A DNA stretch of 64,000 nt from JBMOGA01 sp049318625 (GTDB lineage Bacteria > Pseudomonadota > Alphaproteobacteria > Rhizobiales > Hyphomicrobiaceae): the NCBI GenBank assembly GCA_049318625.1, contig JBMOGA010000004.1, positions 1 to 64,000 on the forward strand. The letters run 5' to 3'. The position numbers and the translations under genes are program-made. Shown here piece by piece: positions 26,086 through 34,096 of the stretch (positions within the stretch are counted from its first letter, which is position 1; each line of letters begins with the position of its first letter). The notes beneath the pieces were generated by a model, which made no database searches, was not told where the DNA came from, and was given only the letters and a program-made list of their open reading frames with translations.

Positions 26086-26793
26086 TCAACCCAACGCCTG
26101 AGCAAGCTCGGCAAAATTGGCGACGATGAGATCAGGCTGATGCGGCGTCTCACCGAACGGACGCTTGCGCCGATCGATGAAGACCGTCCGCATGCCGTAG
26201 GACTTCGCCCCGATGCAGTCGAATGCATGGTTGGCCACGAACAGGCAGCTCGACCGGTCGAGCCCGATCAGCTCCTCCGCCTTCGCGTACGTCTTCCAGT
26301 GCGGCTTGAAGTAACCCGCCTCCTGGACCGAGATCACGCGGTCGAAGGGAAACCCGATGTGCGGCCCGGCCGCCTTCAGCATGTCCGGGTCACCGTTGGA
26401 CAGAATGACGAGCTGGTAGCCGGCCCCGCGCAGCGTGTGGAGTGCCGCGACCACGTCGGGAAAGGGCTTGAGCTTCTCGATCTCGGAGACGAGCCACCGC
26501 ACCTCGTCCTGCGTGTAGCTGAGCCCGCAGCGGTCCATCACGAACGACACCGCCCGATGGCCGATCTGGCGATAAGGGGTATGGCCCCGGTCGCACAGCG
26601 CGTCGATCATGGAGTTCTCGAAATGGGTCCGGCGCCACCACGTCACGAACTGGTGCGCCTCGCCCGTCCAGCCCTTGTCGCGCAGGAACGGCGCCGCGAT
26701 CTCCGTCAGCCCCTTCTGCATGTCGACGATCGTGCCGTACTGGTCGAAGACCAGCGCCTTGACTTCGCGCTTCAATATCTCAGGCTTTTCCAT
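26086..26793 (-). CDS. HAD-superfamily hydrolase, haloacid dehalogenase type II-like
   Basis: 235-residue HAD protein. Motif I is VFDQYGT with nucleophile Asp17 and Tyr in place of the second Asp, as in L-2-haloacid dehalogenases rather than phosphatases. Motif II is VILSNGD, the motif III Lys is in FKPHWKTY, and the motif IV region reads FVANHAFDCIGAKSYG, close to the dehalogenase asparagine/aspartate loop. It probably hydrolyses a 2-halo or related acid, but the type II label is often applied broadly. It is the first gene of a pair with the CoA-transferase. Confidence 0.85.
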   Translation of the reverse strand: MEKPEILKREVKALVFDQYGTIVDMQKGLTEIAAPFLRDKGWTGEAHQFVTWWRRTHFENSMIDALCDRGHTPYRQIGHRAVSFVMDRCGLSYTQDEVRWLVSEIEKLKPFPDVVAALHTLRGAGYQLVILSNGDPDMLKAAGPHIGFPFDRVISVQEAGYFKPHWKTYAKAEELIGLDRSSCLFVANHAFDCIGAKSYGMRTVFIDRRKRPFGETPHQPDLIVANFAELAQALG

Positions 26794-26870
26794 GATCTCG
26801 GCTCGCGACTGGGTCCATCGTGGTGCCCATTATCGCGTGCGCAAGATCATTCCGCCAATTGATAATGCAA

Positions 26871-26901
26871 ATACCGGCATCACCATAGGTGATGCCGGTA
26901 T
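26871..26901 (-). terminator. Rho-independent terminator of the MCP-PilZ gene
   Basis: Perfect 14-bp stem: ATACCGGCATCACC (26871-26884), loop ATA, GGTGATGCCGGTAT (26888-26901). On the minus strand it lies 20 bases after the MCP stop codon and is followed by TTGCATTATC, a modest T-rich tail. It separates this gene from the HAD/CoA-transferase pair. Confidence 0.8.
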
Positions 26902-26921
26902 CGTCAGGCCCGGTCTTTCCT

Positions 26922-28886
26922 TCACGCAGCCTGCTGGGTCGGCAGCAGCCCCATCGGGGGCAGCTCCGCGAGCGGCCGCTCGAACTGCAGCCCGATGGCC
27001 ACGCGGTTGACCCAGACGACTTGGGCGGACAACGGCCCGCTGCCGATATCGATCATCAGCCGGTCGCCGGACTTCACCCCGTTGACCAGCTCGACACGGG
27101 CGCCGGTCGTGCTCACATCGAGCGCGCGCACCTCGTGACGCGCCGTGTCCTGGGTCACGACAAACACCCAATCGACCACCTTGCGGAGCGAGTCCCGACG
27201 GTTGTCGAGATCCCTCGCGATCGAACCGAGGAAGCCGTTGACCGCCTCCGAGATACTGCGTGCCACATGTCCGAGCTGGTCGGAGGCCCGCGACACGGTG
27301 TTGGCATCGGTCTTGGTCCGCGCCGCCGCAGCGGTCACCGAACCCGCATTCGCCGCCGCCCGGCTCGACTCGTCAGCCGCCCGTGTGACGTTCGACGCGA
27401 TTTCCTGAGTGGCCGCCTGCTGCTCCTCGACCGCCGCGGCAATCGCCCCGGTCAGCCCATTGATATCGGACACCTTGCTGGCGATCGCCTTCAGAGACAC
27501 CACCGCCGTCTCGGTCGACGTCTGCACGCCGGTGATCTGGCTGGCGATCTGCTCGGTCGCCTTGGCGGTCTGCGCGGCCAGCGTCTTGACCTCGCTCGCG
27601 ACGACCGCGAAGCCCTTGCCGGCCTCACCAGCGCGCGCCGCCTCGATGGTGGCATTCAGCGCGAGCAGATTGGTCTGCTCCGCAACGGCCCGGATGGTCT
27701 CGATGATCGAACCGATCGTCTGGGCCGCCGCCGCCAGGCTCGCGACGTCGCGATCGGTCTGGCTCGCCACCTGGGTCGCCTCCGAAACAAGGCTCGACGT
27801 CCGGTGCGCCTGCGACGAGATCTCCTCGATGGAGCGCCCGAGTTGCTCCGTTGCCGCCGCAACCGCCTGTGAGCTGTAAGCGGCCCCGTTGGCTGCCTTC
27901 GCCGCCGCTCCGGCCTCGGACGTGGCGCTGTCGGCCGCCTCCGCCAGAGTGTGCGATGCCGTCCGCATATTGCCGGTCTCGTGTTCCAGCGCCTGGATCA
28001 CGGTGGTGATCACGCCCTGGAACTTCTTCACTTCGGTCTCGAGCGACTTCTGTCGACGCAGTTCCATGTCGCGCGTGTTTCGCATCTCCGACTCGAGGCG
28101 ATCGCGATCCTGCGCGTTCTTGAGGAAAACCTCGACGGAACGGGCCATTTCACCGATCTCGTCTTTGCGCGCCAATCCCCCGACGCGGACCTCTAGATCG
28201 CCCGTGGCCAGCCGGCGCATCACATCCTTCATGCGATCGACCGGCGCGGCGAGCCCATAGACGACGCCGAGAGCGGACAGGACCGCCATGCCGATCCCGA
28301 GCAACGATGTGCCCCACAACACCGCGAGCACGACCCAACTGCGCTGCTCCGCCATCGCCTCGGTCGCCTTGTTCTTGGCGAGCGACAACTCCACCGTCCT
28401 GTCGATACTCTTGCGATGCGCGGCATAAGCCGTCGTCATCTCGCCATAGACCTTGCGCGCGCCCTCCGCGTCGCCGCGCTCGAGCGCTGGCAGGAACGAA
28501 CCCTCCACCAGCGACCAGAACTTCATCGCCGGCTCGTAAGACACCTTGGTCAGGATCGAATTGAGCTCCGCCCCGAGGTCCTTCTGGCGCCAGTAGGCGT
28601 GGCGATCGTCGAATTCCTTCTTGAGCACCGCCAGGCGCGCCTTGCGTTCGCCAACGGAGCGCGGATCGTTGAGGGCGAGAGTCGCTTCCAGGTACGACTC
28701 GATGATGTACGCAGGCGGCGGCAGAATATCCGCGATCAGCTCATTCCCGAGAATGATCTCCGAGTAGATCGGACCGCCGACCTTCAAGTCCCTGAGGCCG
28801 AGTTGACCGGCCGCCACGACGGCGATGAAGCCGACGACGACAGAGACACCGGCCAACTTGGCCAACTGCGAAATTTTCCAGCTCAT
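26922..28886 (-). CDS. Methyl-accepting chemotaxis protein with C-terminal PilZ domain
   Basis: 654-residue chemoreceptor: TM1 at about 10-30, periplasmic helical (4HB-like) ligand domain to about 190, TM2 at about 192-215, HAMP at about 215-270, MCP signalling domain at about 300-550, and a PilZ domain at about 560-650. The signalling hairpin is AVAEQTNLLALNATIEAARA. The PilZ signature is complete (RRDSLR and DVSTTG), so it should bind cyclic di-GMP. MCP-PilZ fusions are known from Azospirillum (Tlp1/Aer), where c-di-GMP tunes the taxis response. The ATG at 28886 has an upstream GAGGCAGGG. Confidence 0.93.
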   Translation of the reverse strand: MSWKISQLAKLAGVSVVVGFIAVVAAGQLGLRDLKVGGPIYSEIILGNELIADILPPPAYIIESYLEATLALNDPRSVGERKARLAVLKKEFDDRHAYWRQKDLGAELNSILTKVSYEPAMKFWSLVEGSFLPALERGDAEGARKVYGEMTTAYAAHRKSIDRTVELSLAKNKATEAMAEQRSWVVLAVLWGTSLLGIGMAVLSALGVVYGLAAPVDRMKDVMRRLATGDLEVRVGGLARKDEIGEMARSVEVFLKNAQDRDRLESEMRNTRDMELRRQKSLETEVKKFQGVITTVIQALEHETGNMRTASHTLAEAADSATSEAGAAAKAANGAAYSSQAVAAATEQLGRSIEEISSQAHRTSSLVSEATQVASQTDRDVASLAAAAQTIGSIIETIRAVAEQTNLLALNATIEAARAGEAGKGFAVVASEVKTLAAQTAKATEQIASQITGVQTSTETAVVSLKAIASKVSDINGLTGAIAAAVEEQQAATQEIASNVTRAADESSRAAANAGSVTAAAARTKTDANTVSRASDQLGHVARSISEAVNGFLGSIARDLDNRRDSLRKVVDWVFVVTQDTARHEVRALDVSTTGARVELVNGVKSGDRLMIDIGSGPLSAQVVWVNRVAIGLQFERPLAELPPMGLLPTQQAA

Positions 28887-29197
28887 GACCCTGCCTCGCC
28901 ACAAATCAGATCGGACAGCCGCGGCGTTCCGACGCCCGGAAAAGCCCCGCGGGCGACCTCCGCCGCGATCTCCCAAATCCAGACACTCGTTATGGAGGTT
29001 GCATCAATCAGCAAAAGGATTGGTTAATCCAGAGAACGGAAATGCAGAAAAGGAACAATTCCAAGAACGGCTAAGTTGCTCAGAAACTAGCCAAAAGATC
29101 ATGTTGTCCAGACACCCCGCGCTGACAAGCGGTCGCGTCGCAGAGCGCAACCGGAACGGGAACCAACCCAGACGCATATTGATTGGTAAGAAGATGG
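28887..29197. other. Intergenic region upstream of the MCP-PilZ gene
   Basis: 311 bases without a gene; both flanking genes are on the minus strand. It must hold the MCP promoter and the 3' end of the LysR transcript. A small hairpin (GGATT at 29018-29022, AATCC at 29027-29031) is followed on the minus strand by TTTT and may be a weak terminator for the LysR gene. The middle is A-rich and shows no coding signal. Confidence 0.5.
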
Positions 29198-30088
29198 TCA
29201 GACGATCCAGCGGTGGGTGGTCGCATGCCGCTCCGCCGCCTCGAGAAAGCGGGCGATCAGTCCGACCCGGCGGCGATCGGCGCGGCACACGATGTATTCC
29301 GCCACTGTCAGATCGGCACCGGTGATCGATAGCGTTCGCAGGCGCGCATCCTGGCCGGCCTCGCTGGCGAACACCACCCCCACGCCAAATCCTGCCGCCA
29401 CCGCCTCGCGCACCGCTTCCCGGGTCGCAACATCGAAAACCTGCCCCGGTCGGACGGCCTGCTCGTCGAGGCGGGCCTCGATGACCTCCCGCGTGATCGA
29501 ACCCCGCTCGCGCACGACCAGGTCGCGCCCCGAAAGCTCTGTGAGCCGCACCCGCTTGCGCCCCGCCCACATGTCCTTGGCCGCCACCAGCAGGACGAGG
29601 CGGTCGGCCCGGATCTTCACCGCTTCGAGCCTCGGATCGGTGGACGGCTGCGCCATCACCCCGATATCGGCCCTGTCGTCCACCACATCGGACAGAACGG
29701 CCGCCGAGTTGTTGATGCAAATCGAAAAGAGAAAGCCCGCCTGACGGCGCTTCATCTCGGCCAGAATCGGAACCACGTGGACGGCGCTGTCGGCGCTGAT
29801 CCGAAGCGAACCCTTCGGTTTTGCCTGCTCTCCCGTCAGCACGGCATCGACCTCCTGCAGGGCGCCGGCCAGTCGCGAGGTCGCCTGGAACAGCGTCTCG
29901 CCCTGCGCAGACAGCCGGACCAGCCGCCCCGTCCGGACGAACAACTGCAGCCCGGTCGCCGCCTCGAGCGCCCGCACCTGCGCCGAAAGCGTCGGCTGGC
30001 TGACGCCACTCAGCCGCGCTGCGCCGGTGAAGCTGCCGGCTGCCGCCACCCGATGAAAGGCCAGAACGTGGGTAATGTTCACCGTCAT
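29198..30088 (-). CDS. LysR-family regulator of the phosphonate genes (PhnR-like)
   Basis: 296-residue LysR regulator with N-terminal HTH (HVLAFHRVAAAGSFTGAARL, then SGVSQPTLSAQVRALE) and a substrate-binding domain. It is divergent from phnW across 129 bases, the usual geometry for a LysR activator that controls the adjacent operon. LysR proteins named PhnR regulate phosphonate phnWAY operons in alphaproteobacteria. The ATG at 30088 starts the canonical HTH; an upstream in-frame start at 30133 would reach into the operator region. Inducer is probably 2-aminoethylphosphonate or a relative, by context only. Confidence 0.85.
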   Translation of the reverse strand: MTVNITHVLAFHRVAAAGSFTGAARLSGVSQPTLSAQVRALEAATGLQLFVRTGRLVRLSAQGETLFQATSRLAGALQEVDAVLTGEQAKPKGSLRISADSAVHVVPILAEMKRRQAGFLFSICINNSAAVLSDVVDDRADIGVMAQPSTDPRLEAVKIRADRLVLLVAAKDMWAGRKRVRLTELSGRDLVVRERGSITREVIEARLDEQAVRPGQVFDVATREAVREAVAAGFGVGVVFASEAGQDARLRTLSITGADLTVAEYIVCRADRRRVGLIARFLEAAERHATTHRWIV

Positions 30089-30102
30089 CGTCCAGTTACA
30101 TA

Positions 30103-30123
30103 GATCATCTCTATAGATGGATC
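30103..30123. promoter_or_regulatory. Imperfect dyad in the phnR-phnW intergenic region, candidate LysR operator
   Basis: GATCATCT (30103-30110) and AGATGGATC (30115-30123) form inverted arms around a CTAT centre, with one extra G in the right arm. A second ATAGAT direct repeat (30100-30105 and 30113-30118) overlaps it. The location between a LysR gene and its likely target suggests an operator. No binding data exist here. Confidence 0.35.
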
Positions 30124-30135
30124 GAAACAACATAT

Positions 30136-30164
30136 TTGATCAATGCATGCCGGCCGTCTAGTAC
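30136..30164 (+). promoter_or_regulatory. Candidate promoter for phnW
   Basis: TTGATC (30136-30141) and TAGTAC (30159-30164) are separated by 17 bases, an acceptable vegetative promoter spacing, just downstream of the dyad and 53 bases before the phnW start. The -10 match is weak. Confidence 0.28.
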
Positions 30165-30217
30165 GCCGAAGCATCACCGGGCGACAGGAGCCCGCTCAGC
30201 GGACGGGGAGGATGGTC

Positions 30218-31360
30218 ATGACGGCAGAGCTTGGCATCTCGGAAACAGGCGATCCTCTGCTCCTGACACCCGGGCCCCTGACGACATCGCGCTCCGTGAA
30301 GGCCGCCATGGTCCACGACTGGGGCTCGCGCGACGCCACCTTCATTCGCATCAATCGCGAAGTCCTGGAGTGTCTGCCCGAAATCGTCGGCGCGAAGGGC
30401 ACCCATGTCGCCATCCCGATGCAGGGATCCGGCACCTTCGCTGTCGAAGCGATGCTGACGACCTTCATTCCGCCGGCCGGCAAGGTGCTGTTGATCGTCA
30501 ACGGCGCCTACGGCCAGCGCGCGAAAAAGATCTGCGACATCGCGCGACGTCAGTCCGTCGTGCTGGAAACCGCCGAGGACACCCCGCCCGATCTCGCGGC
30601 CATCGACCGCGCGCTCGCCGCCGATGCCGCCATCACGCACGTCTTTGTCGTCCATTGTGAGACGACCAGCGGCATCCTCAATCCGGTGCACGACATCGCG
30701 CTCCTCGTCGCCCGGCGCGGCCGCCGCCTGCTCATCGACTCGATGAGCGCGTTCGGCGCCCTGCCCCTCGACGCCGCCGTCACGCCGTTCGATGCGGTGG
30801 CTGCCTCCTCCAACAAGTGCATCGAGGGCGTGCCGGGCCTCGGCTTCGTCATTGCCCGCCAGACGGCCATCGCAGAGACCAAGGGCAATGCCACCACCCT
30901 CGTGCTCGACCTCCACGACCAGTGGCAGAACTTCGCCAAAACCGGCCAGTATCGCTTCACGCCGCCGATCCACGTCATCGTCGCCTTCCATCAGGCGCTG
31001 CAGGAGTTCCTGGCCGAGGGCGGGCAGCCGGGTCGCGGCCGGCGTTACCAGCAGAACTGCCGGGTCCTGATCGACGGCATGCGCACCATCGGCTTCACCC
31101 CGTTGCTGCCCGAGGCGCTCCAGGCGCCGATCATCGTGACGTTCCACATGCCGCGCGACCCCGCCTTCGTATTCCAGACCTTCTACGACAAGCTGAAGGA
31201 CCGCGGCTACGTCATCTATCCCGGCAAGCTCACCGTCGCCGACAGCTTCCGCATCGGCTGCATCGGCCACATCGACATCACTCACATGGCAGCGGCGCTT
31301 GCCGCCATCCGCGAGGTCATGATCGAGCTCGGCATGACGCCGTCCCAGAACGCCGCCTGA
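30218..31360 (+). CDS. phnW: 2-aminoethylphosphonate--pyruvate transaminase
   Basis: 380-residue class V aminotransferase. It converts 2-aminoethylphosphonate plus pyruvate to phosphonoacetaldehyde plus alanine. The N-terminal LLTPGPLTTSRSVK and the PLP lysine Lys200 in AASSNKCIEGVPGLGFV are characteristic of PhnW. I chose the ATG at 30218 because GGGGAGG (30205-30211) lies six bases upstream; the ATG at 30143 would add an unlikely basic extension over the promoter region. It is the first gene of a phnW-phnA-phnY-pbfA operon. The alanine by-product could be recycled by the alanine dehydrogenase encoded further downstream. Confidence 0.94.
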   Translation: MTAELGISETGDPLLLTPGPLTTSRSVKAAMVHDWGSRDATFIRINREVLECLPEIVGAKGTHVAIPMQGSGTFAVEAMLTTFIPPAGKVLLIVNGAYGQRAKKICDIARRQSVVLETAEDTPPDLAAIDRALAADAAITHVFVVHCETTSGILNPVHDIALLVARRGRRLLIDSMSAFGALPLDAAVTPFDAVAASSNKCIEGVPGLGFVIARQTAIAETKGNATTLVLDLHDQWQNFAKTGQYRFTPPIHVIVAFHQALQEFLAEGGQPGRGRRYQQNCRVLIDGMRTIGFTPLLPEALQAPIIVTFHMPRDPAFVFQTFYDKLKDRGYVIYPGKLTVADSFRIGCIGHIDITHMAAALAAIREVMIELGMTPSQNAA

Positions 31361-31376
31361 GAGAAAGAGCACTAAG

Positions 31377-32618
31377 ATGAGCACGCAGTCTTCTGTGATC
31401 TGCAACGGCCGCACCTACGCCTTCCCGAAAGCCCCGACCGTGGTCGTCTGCCTCGACGGATCGGAGCCGGGCTACATCGAGGCCGCCATCGCCGCCGGCC
31501 GCGCCCCTACCTTCGCCCGCTTCATGAAGACCGGTGCCAACCTTCAGGCCGACAGTGTCATCCCGAGCTTCACCAACCCGAACAACCTGTCGATCATCAC
31601 CGGCCGTCCGCCGGCCGTGCACGGCATCGCCGGCAACTATTTCTACGACGCCGAGGCCCGCGCCGAAGTGATGATGAACGACCCGAAGTTCCTGCGCGCG
31701 CCGACCATCCTCGCCACCTTCCACGACGCCGGCGCCAAGGTCGCGATGGTGACCGCGAAGGACAAGCTCCGCCTGCTGCTCTCCAAGGGCCTCGATTACG
31801 GCACCGGCCGCGCCATCGCCTTCTCGTCCGAGCGCGCCAACCAGGCAACCATCGCCGACAATGGCATAGCGGGCGTGCTCGATTTCGTCGGCCTGCCGCT
31901 GCCGGACGTCTACTCCGCCAGCCTCTCCGAATTCGTTTTCGCCGCCGGCGTCAAGCTGATGGCGGCCCACAAGCCCGACCTCATGTATCTCTCGACCACC
32001 GACTACATCCAGCACAAGGTTGCCCCCGGTACCGATGTCGCCAACGACTTCTATGCGATGATCGACGGCTATCTCGATGCCCTCGACAAACTCGGTGCCA
32101 TCGTCGTCGCCACCGCCGACCACGGCATGAACGACAAGCACACGACGGACGGCGCACCCGACGTCGTTTATCTCCAGACACTGTTCGACGGCTGGCTCGG
32201 CCAGGACGCCGCGCGGGTCATCCTGCCCATCACCGATCCCTACGTCGCCCATCATGGCGCGCTCGGCTCGTTCGCCACTGTGCACGTCCCGAAGGACGCC
32301 GATAGCGCCGCCCTGATCACCAAGCTCCGCGCCATCGACGGGATAGAACTGGCGATCACGAAGGCCGAGGCCTGCGAGCGTTTCGAGCTGCCCGCCGACC
32401 GCATCGGCGATATCGTCGTCATCTCGACCCGCCACAAGGCGCTCGGCACCGCGCGCGAGAAGCACGACCTCTCGGGCCTGAACGAACCGCTGCGCTCGCA
32501 TGGCGGCCTGACCGAGCAACGCGTGCCGATGATCGCCAACCGCCGCCTGGACGTGCCGTCCGGCCGGTCGCTGCGCAACTTCGACATCTTCGATGTCGCC
32601 TGCAACTGCGTGATCTGA
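31377..32618 (+). CDS. phnA: Phosphonoacetate hydrolase
   Basis: 413-residue alkaline phosphatase-superfamily hydrolase that splits phosphonoacetate into acetate and phosphate. The metal/nucleophile region is VVCLDGSEPGYIEAA followed by IPSFTNPNNLSIITG with nucleophile Thr66. Later zinc ligands are in STTDYIQHK and TADHGMNDKH. It matches the Sinorhizobium meliloti PhnA type rather than the unrelated E. coli phnA. It lies 16 bases after phnW and 10 before phnY, so it is within the same operon. Confidence 0.94.
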   Translation: MSTQSSVICNGRTYAFPKAPTVVVCLDGSEPGYIEAAIAAGRAPTFARFMKTGANLQADSVIPSFTNPNNLSIITGRPPAVHGIAGNYFYDAEARAEVMMNDPKFLRAPTILATFHDAGAKVAMVTAKDKLRLLLSKGLDYGTGRAIAFSSERANQATIADNGIAGVLDFVGLPLPDVYSASLSEFVFAAGVKLMAAHKPDLMYLSTTDYIQHKVAPGTDVANDFYAMIDGYLDALDKLGAIVVATADHGMNDKHTTDGAPDVVYLQTLFDGWLGQDAARVILPITDPYVAHHGALGSFATVHVPKDADSAALITKLRAIDGIELAITKAEACERFELPADRIGDIVVISTRHKALGTAREKHDLSGLNEPLRSHGGLTEQRVPMIANRRLDVPSGRSLRNFDIFDVACNCVI

Positions 32619-32628
32619 GGACACGGAC

Positions 32629-34092
32629 ATGCAAGAGACCGTTCAGAAATCCGCGCTTCCGACCAAGCGTCACGAGAAGATGCGAATCGCCGGCCGGCTC
32701 GTCGACGCCGACGAGCACGTCGAGGTTCTCAACCCCTACACCGGCGCCGTCGTCGGCACCGTGCCGGCAGCGCGACCCGAACAGGTGGCCGAGGCGTTCC
32801 GCATCGGCAACGCTTACAAGTCCAAGCTCACCCGCTACGACCGCCAGAAGATCTTGACGCGCACGGCCGAGCTGCTGGCAAGCCGCCGCGAGGAGATCGC
32901 CCACCTCATCACGGCCGAATCCGGCCTCTGCCTGAAGGATTCGCTCTACGAGGTCGGGCGCGCCTACGACGTCTATCTGCTCGCCGGCCAGCTCGCCATC
33001 CGCGACGACAGCGAGGTCTATTCCTGCGATATCACGCCCCACGGCAAGTCCCGCAGGATCTACACGATGCGCACGCCGGTGCTCGGCTGCATCTCGGCGA
33101 TCACCCCGTTCAATCATCCCCTGAACATGATCAGCCACAAGATCGCGCCTGCCATCGCCACCAACAACCGCGTCGTCGCCAAGCCGACCGAGCTGACCCC
33201 GCTGACCGCGCTGCTGCTCGCCGACATCCTCTACGAGGCCGGCCTGCCGCCCGAGATGCTGTCGATCGTGACCGGCAACCCGCGCACGATGGGCGATGCC
33301 ATGATCACCGATCCGCATGCCGACATCGTCACGTTCACCGGCAGCGTGCGCGTCGGCAAGTACATCGCGGCGACCGCCGGCTACAAGCGCATCGTGCTCG
33401 AACTCGGCGGTAACGATCCGCTGATCGTCATGGAGGATGCCGACCTCGACAAGGCGGCCGAACTCGCCGTCCAGGGCGCCACCAAGAACTCCGGCCAGCG
33501 CTGCACCGCCGTCAAGCGCATCCTGGTCGTCGAGAAGGTCGCCGACGCTTTCGCCGAGCGCGTGCTCGAGAAGGCGCGCAAACTGAAGTGCGGCGACCCG
33601 ATGGACCCCTCGACCGACATCGGCACCGTGATCCACGAAGGCGCCGCGCGCTCGTTCGAGGCCCGCGTGAACGATGCCGTGGCCCACGGCGCCAAGCTTC
33701 TGCACGGCAACGACCGGCAGGGCGCGCTCTATCCCGCCACCGTCGTCGACCACGTACCCTATACCTGCGAGCTGGTGCGCGAGGAGACGTTCGGCCCGGT
33801 CATCCCGATCATCCGCTGCCCCAACGACATCGCCGAGGTCATCCGCATCTCGAACGCGACCAGCTACGGCCTCTCCTCAGGCGTCTGCACCAACCGGCTC
33901 GACTACATCACCCGGTTCGTCAGCGAGCTGGAGGTCGGCACGGTCAACGTCTGGGAGGTCCCGGGCTACCGCATCGAGATGAGCCCGTTCGGCGGCATCA
34001 AGGATTCGGGCCTCGGCTACAAGGAAGGCGTGTGGGAGGCCATGAAGAGCTACACCAACGTCCGCACCTACTCGCTGCCCTGGCCCGGCTGA
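32629..34092 (+). CDS. phnY: Phosphonoacetaldehyde dehydrogenase
   Basis: 487-residue NAD-dependent aldehyde dehydrogenase that oxidises phosphonoacetaldehyde to phosphonoacetate, linking PhnW to PhnA. The active-site cysteine is Cys292 (NSGQRCTAV), and the general-base Glu lies in LELGGNDP. The position of the catalytic Cys agrees with the known PhnY enzymes. TGAGGA precedes the ATG. The gene is followed after 4 bases by the PbfA-like gene. Confidence 0.93.
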   Translation: MQETVQKSALPTKRHEKMRIAGRLVDADEHVEVLNPYTGAVVGTVPAARPEQVAEAFRIGNAYKSKLTRYDRQKILTRTAELLASRREEIAHLITAESGLCLKDSLYEVGRAYDVYLLAGQLAIRDDSEVYSCDITPHGKSRRIYTMRTPVLGCISAITPFNHPLNMISHKIAPAIATNNRVVAKPTELTPLTALLLADILYEAGLPPEMLSIVTGNPRTMGDAMITDPHADIVTFTGSVRVGKYIAATAGYKRIVLELGGNDPLIVMEDADLDKAAELAVQGATKNSGQRCTAVKRILVVEKVADAFAERVLEKARKLKCGDPMDPSTDIGTVIHEGAARSFEARVNDAVAHGAKLLHGNDRQGALYPATVVDHVPYTCELVREETFGPVIPIIRCPNDIAEVIRISNATSYGLSSGVCTNRLDYITRFVSELEVGTVNVWEVPGYRIEMSPFGGIKDSGLGYKEGVWEAMKSYTNVRTYSLPWPG

Positions 34093-34096
34093 CACC

